Assembly (NCBI GenBank): GCA_018609935.1
Contig: JAHENH010000028.1
Coordinates: forward strand, 1-24,819
Reading direction: 5' to 3'
DNA length: 24,819 nucleotides
From: Halobacteriales archaeon
GTDB taxonomy: Archaea > Halobacteriota > Halobacteria > Halorutilales > JAHENH01
The notes beneath the pieces are model-generated. The model worked only from the letters and a program-made list of their open reading frames with translations, was not told where the DNA came from and ran no database searches. The number at the start of each line of letters is the position of its first letter. The first letter of the stretch is position 1. This document shows positions 16,561-23,599 of the stretch, one piece after another. Both the position numbers and the translations under genes were made by a program.

Positions 16561-16706
16561 TTTACAGATAAAAATGTGAGATGGACAGGTTATTACGTCT
16601 ATTTTTGTGTTTTTTTTGTGTTTGTCTAGGTATAGTTTGGTTTTTATATATTTGTTTTTTAGATCGGAGAAAGTCTAAACAAACATTAGGTGTATATTTT
16701 TATTTG

Positions 16707-17387
16707 ATGATAAACAAGAGAACTTTATTGTTTTCGTTAGCTTTTTTGTCGGTGTTGGCTACAGCTCCTGTTTTGGCGGCTACAATAGATAACGTAGACA
16801 CTAACCCTCAACATGTAAAACCTGGAGGACAGATAAATATTTCAGTATATAGTGATGGAATTGCTTTCATATTAAAAGATATACCTAGAAATTGGACTAT
16901 ACTTGATAATTCTTCAAATTTTGTAGATTACATAAGAGAAGAAAATACAACAACTTGGACACAGGGAACTGGATGGATAATATTACAGATACCACAAAAC
17001 ACAAAGACAAACACAACACATACATTGAACGCATCAATACGTGGAGACTACAGACTAATAAACATAACAATAACACAAAAAGAAGACATTGATAATGAGG
17101 CAGACAACCAAGACCAGCAAAACGAAACTAAAAACAAACAAAACAATACACAAGATATAGACCAAAAACCACAGGATACAACAGATTTAGACAACAAGAC
17201 AGATACACAAGACCAACACCAACAACAAAACAATACACAAGATATGGATAGAAACCAACAGAATGAAAGCCAACAAGGCCAGGATGGACAAAATGGTGGA
17301 AGTCAAGAACAGACTGGGTTTGGGGTTTTAGCCACAATATTTTCTATAATGGTTTCGTTGATTTTTGTATACAAGATAAAAGGATAG
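16707..17387 (+). CDS. Secreted protein with Asn/Gln-rich linker and PGF-CTERM-like tail
   Basis: Starting at ATG 16707 (226 residues) the protein has a clean signal peptide, MINKRTLLFSLAFLSVLATA, cut near PVLAA. A longer frame from 16581 adds 42 residues with another hydrophobic stretch and is less likely. The folded part (to about residue 125) contains LKDIPRNWTIL, GTGWIILQI and HTLNASIRG and is related to the 15277-15822 protein. It is followed by some 75 residues very rich in Asn, Gln, Asp and Thr with many N-glycosylation sites, like a cell-wall spacer. The C-terminus, TGFGVLATIF and a hydrophobic helix ending YKIKG, resembles the PGF-CTERM sorting signal cleaved by archaeosortase A, with Thr in place of the Pro. 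It is therefore probably lipid-anchored or membrane-anchored at the surface. Confidence 0.78.
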   Translation: MINKRTLLFSLAFLSVLATAPVLAATIDNVDTNPQHVKPGGQINISVYSDGIAFILKDIPRNWTILDNSSNFVDYIREENTTTWTQGTGWIILQIPQNTKTNTTHTLNASIRGDYRLINITITQKEDIDNEADNQDQQNETKNKQNNTQDIDQKPQDTTDLDNKTDTQDQHQQQNNTQDMDRNQQNESQQGQDGQNGGSQEQTGFGVLATIFSIMVSLIFVYKIKG

Positions 17388-17475
17388 ACTAAAAATACCG
17401 TTTTTTATGTTTGGATGTGGCTTGACTTCTTAAGTTTTTTGTATAAAAAGGAATTGTTTTTTAGGTAAAGATAGA

Positions 17476-17481
17476 TTTATA
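17476..17481 (+). promoter_or_regulatory. TATA box for the DUF4330-like gene
   Basis: TTTATA in the context AGATTTATACAAAC, 33 bases before the ATG at 17514. The implied start of transcription falls within a few bases of the start codon, so the mRNA is probably leaderless, as is common in halophilic archaea. Confidence 0.4.
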
Positions 17482-17513
17482 CAAACAATATATTAGATTA
17501 TAACGTATAAATA

Positions 17514-18644
17514 ATGGAGTTTATAGACGATAAAGGACGTATATTCGGAGCTATAAACATAATAGATGCACTAGCAATATTATTGGTCTTAGCTATAATA
17601 GTAGCAGGAATCGGATTCATAAATCCGTTCAGCACTACAGAACAAAAAACTGCAACTAGGTATGCGACTATAGTTCTTGGGGAACAGCCAAGATATATTG
17701 CAGACCTCATATCTAGTGGAGACCAAAACATACAAACATCAGATACAGGAAACCTCACAATAACAGACACATATATATCTCAAGCTACAAACAGAAGTAT
17801 ATTAATTCAGAATATATCGGTTGTTGTTCGTGCAAAACTAATTGGTAGCCTAACAGGCGGGAATAGAACTAGACTGTTCAAATATAATGGAGAAACAAAG
17901 AGGGTGGGAGATACAATAACAATAAATACACAAGACTACAACATACAAGGAAACATAATAAATCTAGCTAGTGAAAATCCAAGATTAGATACCAAAACAA
18001 CTTCTTTGGTTTTAGAGACTACAACATCAAAAAATTTAGCTTACAGAATAAATAGATATGACACATATAGTGTAGGATCTAACTCAATAGCTACTATCAA
18101 TTCGTTTGTCTTTTATCCAACAGAAAAACAAAACCAGACACATGGCCTAATACATTTAGACCTAGAAACTATAAATCTATCAGGAGTACGATATTTCGGA
18201 GATACAAGACTTCAGATTGGAAACAACATAGAATTTTCTACAGACACATACACTATAAGCGGGGAAATACAGAGGATAGATACATCGTCTATATATAGTT
18301 CTAGACAAAGGATACAGGCTACATTAAAACTTGAAAACATACCTCCTGAGAGGGCAGATATGGTTGTTGCTGGGATGTCAGAAACCATCGGTGGAATACA
18401 GACAGCAACCATCCAAAAAAAAGATGTAGAGCCATCAACGATAACGTTGACGAGTGAGTCTGGAGATATATTCCGTAGACAACACCCAGTAAACAAAGAT
18501 GTATACCTACAGATAGAACTAACAGTCCATCCAACACGGCAGGGAGTAGAGTTTCATGGACAACCACTACAGACAGGAGACAGAATAACTCTAGATCTAG
18601 GACAGACAACAATAACAGGACATGTAACAAAAATAAACACCTAA
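17514..18644 (+). CDS. DUF4330-like membrane-anchored protein with three internal repeats
   Basis: A 376-residue protein. The start MEFIDDKGRIFGAINIIDAL followed by a membrane helix (about residues 18-40) is the signature of DUF4330 proteins, whose role is unknown. The rest is expected outside the membrane. It holds three copies of a beta-rich motif: LFKYNGETKRVGDTITI...IQGNI near residue 125-150, VRYFGDTRLQIGNNIEF...ISGEI near 225-250, and VEFHGQPLQTGDRITL...ITGHV near 345-372. The repeated G-(D)-x-I-x-(F/L)...(I/T)xG pattern suggests three small barrel-like or translocation-adaptor-like domains. It lies 126 bases behind the anchored secreted protein and may be transcribed separately from its own TATA box. 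Confidence 0.8.
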   Translation: MEFIDDKGRIFGAINIIDALAILLVLAIIVAGIGFINPFSTTEQKTATRYATIVLGEQPRYIADLISSGDQNIQTSDTGNLTITDTYISQATNRSILIQNISVVVRAKLIGSLTGGNRTRLFKYNGETKRVGDTITINTQDYNIQGNIINLASENPRLDTKTTSLVLETTTSKNLAYRINRYDTYSVGSNSIATINSFVFYPTEKQNQTHGLIHLDLETINLSGVRYFGDTRLQIGNNIEFSTDTYTISGEIQRIDTSSIYSSRQRIQATLKLENIPPERADMVVAGMSETIGGIQTATIQKKDVEPSTITLTSESGDIFRRQHPVNKDVYLQIELTVHPTRQGVEFHGQPLQTGDRITLDLGQTTITGHVTKINT

Positions 18645-18715
18645 ACAAGAAAAAAATAGAGATATACTATGTTTTTAATTGTTGTGTTTATTGGGCTGAA
18701 AGAGTATATATCTCC

Positions 18716-19049
18716 TTATGTTTCTTTTATATAGGTTATTATTGATTTGTATGTTTTTTTGATTTTTTGTTTTGATATTTTGGCTATGCCTCTGTCTATT
18801 CTTTCGTGTTTGATTGTTGCAAGAAACCATGGTGAAATATAGCTTTTTTTAGGTAACTCTCCTATTGTACAGTCTTGGTTTTCTATCTCTATTGCTTTAT
18901 TTCTCTCTGTAGTTGTTATACCCACACAAATATATTCTTCGCCGTGGAATAGGTGTTTTTCGTTGTTGACTATCAGGAATGGTCCTTGTTTTGTTGGTCC
19001 TTTAGCCCATACTATGTCTTCTTTGGTATGGTTTATCGGTTTTTTTCAT
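18716..19049 (-). CDS. PemK/MazF-like toxin, one-base frameshift after the start
   Basis: A protein of about 110 residues partnered with the HTH gene upstream, of a type found in haloarchaea as the second gene of a toxin-antitoxin-like pair; PemK/MazF-type toxins are RNA-cleaving. Readable parts are EDIVWAKGPTKQGPFLIVNN, HLFHGEEYICVGITTTERN, KKSYISPWFLATIKHERID and a Lys-rich helix to the TAA at 18716. The only good start is the ATG at 19049, overlapping the end of the HTH gene by 17 bases. From there the A7 run (19040-19046) puts translation one base out of frame; six A would give MKKPINHTKEDIVW in frame. The 69-codon frame starting at a GTG (18925) would lose the first beta strands. The start is therefore decayed, mis-sequenced, or regulated by slippage on the A run. 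Confidence 0.7.
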
Positions 19050-19413
19050 CTTTTTCTTCTGTGTATCTGGGGTCTTCTGCGTTTTCTAGCCATTCTTGTC
19101 TGTTTTCTTCTGGAAAACGGTGTTTTGCTGTCTCCATAGATAGAATCCATGCATCATAGGCTGCTAGTCTATCATCTTTTTCTATACTCCAGTATGGTTT
19201 TTTGTGGCGTACAAGCCCCATGTTTTTTAGTCTTGATAGTGTCGTTCCTATACTTCCTTTTGGTATACCAGTTTCTTTGTGTATTTCTTTTGGTGTAAAT
19301 CCTTTTTTTGGATGTTCTATTAGAAATGAAAGTATTTTGTATGCATTTGAATTCTTTTCTAGTTTTAAAATATCTGTTTTTTCCGGATCATATTCTTCAA
19401 ATCTTACAGGCAT
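19033..19413 (-). CDS. Winged-helix (MarR-like) DNA-binding protein, probable antitoxin/regulator
   Basis: A 126-residue protein from ATG 19413: MPVRFEEYDPEK, a linker, then a winged-helix domain (NAYKILSFLIEHPKKGFTP, KEIHKETGIPKGSIGTTL, SRLKNMGLVRHKKPYW) and a C-terminal acidic helix. The recognition helix is GIPKGSIGTTLSRLKNMG. A longer frame from 19488 adds 25 hydrophobic residues that lie upstream of the promoter and do not fit the family. Haloarchaeal relatives sit in front of a PemK-like gene, as here, with start/stop overlap, so it probably binds DNA to repress the pair and may neutralise the toxin. An inverted repeat at the expected transcription start supports self-regulation. Confidence 0.82.
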   Translation of the reverse strand: MPVRFEEYDPEKTDILKLEKNSNAYKILSFLIEHPKKGFTPKEIHKETGIPKGSIGTTLSRLKNMGLVRHKKPYWSIEKDDRLAAYDAWILSMETAKHRFPEENRQEWLENAEDPRYTEEKDEKNR

Positions 19414-19427
19414 ATATAATATGTAAC

Positions 19428-19456
19428 TAATTGTAATTAATAATACTATTTTTATA
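19428..19456 (-). promoter_or_regulatory. Promoter and possible operator of the toxin-antitoxin-like pair
   Basis: On the minus strand TATAAAAA (19449-19456) lies about 36 bases ahead of ATG 19413. The predicted transcription start near 19427 is covered by the inverted repeat TAATT-GT-AATTA (19428-19439 on the plus strand). A dyad at the start site is a good place for the winged-helix protein to block transcription. Confidence 0.45.
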
Positions 19457-19564
19457 CCATCTATATAGACAAAATAAATTAAAGACAAATAAATAAAAAT
19501 AGAAAATAATTAAACCTAAATCAAATAAGAGAATAAAAAACATAGAAAGAATAAATATAAAATA

Positions 19565-20254
19565 ATGGACAAAAACCAGATAACAAATCAATCAAAAACT
19601 ATACAGTATACAAAAACTATATATAGACAAACAAAAAACAAAATAAAATCAGCCATCAAAAAATCAAAATTCATAGATACATCTACAAACAAATCCTTTA
19701 TAGAAAAAACAAATAAAATCTATAGACAATCCAAGATGGCATCTATCCCTATATTTCTATCCTATTCTCTAAAAAATTCAAAGACAAACACATTAATCAA
19801 AAACCAACAAAAAATAACTAGAGATTCATTTATCTATAGATGGCTTGCACAGGAACCAGAACCAGAAACTATAGAGATAGACCTAAAACAAACACTGTCG
19901 GTTGGACTAATAATAAAAATATTAGACAAAACAATAACATATCTATTACCAGCATACATAACATCAAAAATATACAAAATAACTAGACAGACAACAGACA
20001 AATTCAAAAACTATCCAATACGACTAGTAAGTATAATACTATTATCGATGATAGCCTCGATATATACCATACAGATCCTATCTGGAGAACTAACACAGAC
20101 ACAATACATACTATACACAATAACAATGTTTTTATTTATTATTGGGACACAGATAAAAACACCACTAAAACAAATAAAAAAATCTACATCTATAGAAAAA
20201 ACAATAGAGCTATTGGAACCACCAGAGATAGAAAAAATAGATAATGAGAAATAG
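19565..20254 (+). CDS. Uncharacterised membrane protein, haloarchaeal-like
   Basis: A 229-residue protein I cannot assign to a named family. Residues 1-90 are Lys/Ser/Thr-rich and helical. A central segment, SFIYRWLAQEPEPETIEIDL, resembles a conserved-looking motif of uncharacterised haloarchaeal membrane proteins. Two clear membrane helices follow (about residues 151-172 and 180-196), with a weaker hydrophobic segment at 112-135. The C-terminus is charged (EPPEIEKIDNEK). It is divergent from the HTH gene, with 151 AT-rich bases between. The single in-frame ATG at 19565 and a tight AATA leader fit a leaderless mRNA. Confidence 0.65.
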   Translation: MDKNQITNQSKTIQYTKTIYRQTKNKIKSAIKKSKFIDTSTNKSFIEKTNKIYRQSKMASIPIFLSYSLKNSKTNTLIKNQQKITRDSFIYRWLAQEPEPETIEIDLKQTLSVGLIIKILDKTITYLLPAYITSKIYKITRQTTDKFKNYPIRLVSIILLSMIASIYTIQILSGELTQTQYILYTITMFLFIIGTQIKTPLKQIKKSTSIEKTIELLEPPEIEKIDNEK

Positions 20255-20278
20255 TAGATATAATTAGTTATTCTAAAA

Positions 20279-20531
20279 ATTTCTGTAGTTGTTTTTTTAA
20301 AAATAGGTATAAACATAATAGTTTTAGATCTAAGAGACACAGACATAGATCTTATAGATATAGACAGGCAACTACTTGATCCAAAAAAAATTGTAAAACA
20401 AGGATATAGAGCCATGAAAAACAAAAAAATTATAGTAGTTCTTGAAGGTCTAAAACATAAAATAACATGGAACCTATAACGTCTATTAACAAAGAAAAAA
20501 CATGCAGATCTACCAAAAAACTATATAGAAT
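20279..20531 (+). pseudogene. Short-chain dehydrogenase C-terminal remnant
   Basis: An open stretch without a start codon gives FLKIGINIIVLDLRDTDIDL, then DRQLLDPKKIVKQGYRAMKN and KKIIVVLEGLKHKITWNL, a stop at 20477, and RLLTKKKHADLPKNYIE before a second stop. The order 'GINxxVLxPGxTDT...PxxIVxxGYRAMKxxKxxVxPGLxNKxxxxLxRL' is that of the C-terminal third of YqjQ/DltE-like short-chain dehydrogenases. The N-terminal Rossmann half and the catalytic YxxxK are missing, so it is a truncated, non-functional remnant. Confidence 0.42.
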
Positions 20532-20602
20532 AATAAAGAAAATAAAAAATTAAAGAATATTGTTATATTTGCTAACGAATCTGTAGTTTCTATTAAGATT
20601 TT

Positions 20603-22231
20603 CTAGCTGAATAGGAATGCCTTAATTATTTTCTGTATCTCTGTATTTCCTAGTTGGCTTCCTATACATGGGTTCCCACCAAATAGAAAGCACTTTATTG
20701 CCTGTCTTACCTCAGAGCCCTGGATACCCTGTTGGTTATCCGTATCGTATAGATCAATTATGGACTGTGGTTGTGTGTCTGGTGTAGCGTTTATGTTGGT
20801 GGTATGTTTTCCTTCCCCTACTGTATTTATGGCTGTGACTGAATAGTTGTATGTTGTATCGTTCTGAAGACCTGTATCGTTATAGTTAGTCATAGAGGTA
20901 TGGGTTACTAGTTGTTTGTTGTTACCACTTGTGTTTCTATATATACCGTATTTTATTATTGAACCCATATATCCGGTGGGTCTATCCCATGATAGGTTTA
21001 CATATTTGTCTCCACTTGTTGCCTGTAGGTTTTCCGGTGGACTTGGAGGGCTATCGATACCTACAGCATAAAGTAAATCATAATTTCCCATGTTTTGGCT
21101 TTGATTATGTTTTGCATATGAAATATGGGGAACATCTTTACTATCTAGATCCATAGATGTGGTTCCCACAAGTAATGATCCAGAAACATTTTTATCTACT
21201 GTTTGTGGATTCCAGATAGATCCCGTTTTTTCTGCATATATAAGATCCATATTAGTTGTTGTCTGGTTTTGTTTTATATAAGAAATATGTATATCATTGT
21301 TGCTGTCTATCTTTATATTTGGTGAAAGACCTGATGGACTATTGTCAACTACATTTGTATCCCAAGATCCAGATGTTTTTTCTGCATACTTAAGATTACT
21401 TGATGTTTCGTTAAAATACAATATATGTGGATCGTTATTACTATCTAGGGCAATTGAAGCATAGAGCCCCACATTTCCGGTAGTGTCTACAGTTTCATTT
21501 TGCCAAGATATACCATTCCATTTAGCATATAATAAGTTACTATTAGAACCTTTATAGTAACCTATATGTGGTATGTCATTACTATCTAGCGCTATAGATG
21601 CGTAACCTCCACCGTTTTTATCTACTATGCTTTCTTGCCATTGATTATTAGTCTTTTTATAATATTCAAGTTCACCAGAACTACCATTATAATAAATAAT
21701 ATGTGGAGAACCACTACTGTCTAAAACAATATCATTTATTGGAAAACTCCCTACAGCACCTACTTCTTCTATATTTGTTTGAAATCCATCCCAATATATA
21801 TACTCTACACCTAAACTACCCTGTGTTTGGTTACTATATGATATGTGTGGATGTGTATTGCTATCTGTATCTATAGAGTTAAACAATCCAACATTCCCCT
21901 GGGTCTTAATTTTTTCTATATACCATGGATTCGATGATGGATTTGTCTGTTTTGTAGTTACAGGTCCAGGACCTAGAAATGGATCAAAAGGCTCTATATT
22001 ATCTATAGGAGAACCAGGTCCATTCCATCCAGCATATTGTAGATCCTCTTCTGTAGAATTATAATAAGCTATCTGAGGAACATTATTATCATCAACGTCT
22101 AACGAAGAAGTTGAACCAACATTTCTATCTACAGTCTGTACTGTCCAACCACTTGTTTGACCAAAAACAGGAGATATAACAACCATCGACACCAAACTAA
22201 CAAAAACTAAATAAAAAACCATCCGTTTCAT
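20603..22231 (-). CDS. Secreted seven-repeat propeller / FnIII / dockerin-like protein
   Basis: From ATG 22231 (542 residues; a start at 22246 adds five) there is a signal peptide, MKRMVFYLVFVSLVSMVVIS, cut after VFG. Seven repeats of about 45-55 residues follow, each with an x-(I/L)-D-S-(N/D)-x-x-P-H-I-x-Y core (for example SIALDSNNDPHILYFNETSS) and a following (L/Y)xYAxxxG segment. Seven such units suggest a seven-bladed beta-propeller. Next is a fibronectin type III domain (PPSPPENLQATSG to the TINATP end, about residues 395-488). The last 53 residues hold IIDLYDTDNQQGIQGSEV and QAIKCFLFGGNPCIG, an EF-hand/dockerin-like module with a likely disulfide. Probably an extracellular adhesion or structural protein. 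Its dockerin-like end is shared in style with the 15277-15822 protein. Confidence 0.85.
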   Translation of the reverse strand: MKRMVFYLVFVSLVSMVVISPVFGQTSGWTVQTVDRNVGSTSSLDVDDNNVPQIAYYNSTEEDLQYAGWNGPGSPIDNIEPFDPFLGPGPVTTKQTNPSSNPWYIEKIKTQGNVGLFNSIDTDSNTHPHISYSNQTQGSLGVEYIYWDGFQTNIEEVGAVGSFPINDIVLDSSGSPHIIYYNGSSGELEYYKKTNNQWQESIVDKNGGGYASIALDSNDIPHIGYYKGSNSNLLYAKWNGISWQNETVDTTGNVGLYASIALDSNNDPHILYFNETSSNLKYAEKTSGSWDTNVVDNSPSGLSPNIKIDSNNDIHISYIKQNQTTTNMDLIYAEKTGSIWNPQTVDKNVSGSLLVGTTSMDLDSKDVPHISYAKHNQSQNMGNYDLLYAVGIDSPPSPPENLQATSGDKYVNLSWDRPTGYMGSIIKYGIYRNTSGNNKQLVTHTSMTNYNDTGLQNDTTYNYSVTAINTVGEGKHTTNINATPDTQPQSIIDLYDTDNQQGIQGSEVRQAIKCFLFGGNPCIGSQLGNTEIQKIIKAFLFS

Positions 22232-22614
22232 TCTAAAAACATCCATTTTTCAATAAATTAACAAACTATTATTCATTTAAAAAACATAAAAAACTATGGG
22301 TCACAAAAAATAAAAACATCATCAAAAAACAACAAAAAAATTTAACTTAAATAACAAAAAATTGGAAAAAATACAGACAAATAACTGAATATATCCAATA
22401 AAACAAATAAAAAATAAAATCGACCTAACTAAAAACACCAATTAATAATAAATCAAATTAGATACATAAATACAATTTTTTAGAGATATTAGGACATATA
22501 ATATACTGATAAATTCTATTTAAAAATTTAACGGGCTATGTTATATCTTATAATATAAAAGAATCTAGATAGTATGTATTATTTTTTATAATTTTTTGAA
22601 GATATATACAATAT

Positions 22615-22694
22615 TTCTAGTATTGAGAGTTTCTAGAAGTTTTCTAGTATTGAGAGTTTCTAGAAGTTTTCTAGTATTGAGAGTTTCTAGAAGT
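22615..22694. repeat. 27-bp tandem repeat, three copies
   Basis: Three head-to-tail copies with period 27, the unit being CTAGTATTGAGAGTTTCTAG plus AAGTTTT; the last copy lacks its end. Copies are identical over about 24 bases. Each unit contains the palindrome TTTCTAGAA-like core and a second CTAG, so the array presents regularly spaced, half-symmetric sites about 2.5 helical turns apart. It could be an iteron-like protein-binding array, a silencer, or a recent slippage product. Confidence 0.85.
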
Positions 22695-22843
22695 GAGAGA
22701 TTATTTATATAAACATCGATAATAAAAAAAAGTAATATTCCTATGTATACATACAAAATAAACCCTATAAACTTCTCTATATATGTTTTTAGATAAAATA
22801 CTATTCGGTTTCTATAACCTACATATATATTTTGGTAAGTAAC

Positions 22844-22879
22844 AACTATTTTTTATATTAAAACTATTTTTTATATTAA
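22844..22879. repeat. 18-bp direct repeat, two copies
   Basis: AACTATTTTTTATATTAA occurs twice in tandem, followed by further TATTAAGAGTT-type near-repeats to about 22905. Composition is low complexity, so chance or slippage is a fair explanation. Confidence 0.5.
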
Positions 22880-23511
22880 GAGTTTTAATATTAAGTATTA
22901 AGAGTTCTGTAGGCAGTTATTTTTGACAGTATATTATGTATTTTTTATTTTTATGTAGATATATAAAAGTTGGAATATAATTATGAATAAAACCCCGAAA
23001 AAAATCAAAAACAGTAATATTTGAAAGAAAATCATTTTTTATTTCTATTGTTATATAAACATCGTCTAAAACTCCAAAAATTAAAGGAAACATCATAGTT
23101 TTTTCTATAAAAATTAAATCCAATATTATATAAATATCTAGTAAAATATAATATAGTAAATATTTTAGTGGAAATAAATTATTATATTTTTAATATAGGT
23201 GTTTCTATGGGTTTTAACAAATTTGGTTGTTTTATAGACATATAGAGATATATATTTTATTTGTTTTTTGTTGTTTTTATTTTTATTTCTAAAACATTTA
23301 TATAGTCGATATATTGGTGTTTTGATTGGTTTTCTTTATTTTTTATTTTTTTAGGAAAAATAAATTTGGTTTTATTCGGATATATTTTTTATTTTTGAGA
23401 TCTTCGAAAAAAGATTTGTTTAGTGTTAGTTTTATAGTCGTTAACTATCTTCTTTGGAGAGAGATCTAAATTTTATACGGATATGTGTTTATTTTTGTTT
23501 TTTAGAAAAAG

Positions 23512-23518
23512 TTATAAA
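23512..23518 (+). promoter_or_regulatory. Possible TATA box for the GEVED-like gene
   Basis: TTATAAA preceded by the purine/A-rich GAAAAAG that could act as a TFB-recognition element. The implied start near 23541 gives a leader of about 60 bases before ATG 23600. GGAGG (23583-23587) and GGTGG (23592-23596) in that leader could serve as ribosome-binding sequence. AT-rich context makes this uncertain. Confidence 0.3.
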
Positions 23519-23599
23519 GAATAACTTCCTTATTTAGAAGAATGTCCATGATTAATTGTATTTATTGGATTGTTATGGTTATGGAGGGATAGGTGGATT

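Larger units (their letters stand above)
22247..23599. other. 1.35-kb AT-rich intergenic region
   Basis: No gene I can support. It contains a 27-bp tandem repeat at 22615-22694, a two-copy 18-bp repeat at 22844-22879 and long A/T tracts. The region lies between two divergent secreted-protein genes and must hold both promoters. A 68-codon minus-strand frame (22917-23123) has no family signal. Confidence 0.5.

Noticed and set aside
16581..16706. Longer start for the PGF-CTERM-like protein
   Set aside because: The extra 42 residues add a second hydrophobic stretch ahead of a perfectly good signal peptide that begins at ATG 16707.
17048..17337. Minus-strand frames opposite the Asn/Gln-rich linker
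   Set aside because: Cys/Val/Phe-rich shadow translations of the repeat-like linker codons of the real plus-strand gene.
19414..19488. Longer start for the winged-helix protein
   Set aside because: The added 25 residues are hydrophobic, lie across the TATA box and dyad, and do not fit the DNA-binding family, which begins at MPVRFEEYD.
22615..22694. CRISPR array
   Set aside because: Repeats are contiguous with no unique spacers between them and no cas genes nearby.
22917..23123. Minus-strand 68-codon open frame in the long AT-rich gap
   Set aside because: No recognisable family, AT-driven composition (Ile/Phe/Lys/Asn), no clear promoter; could be a small gene but I cannot support it.
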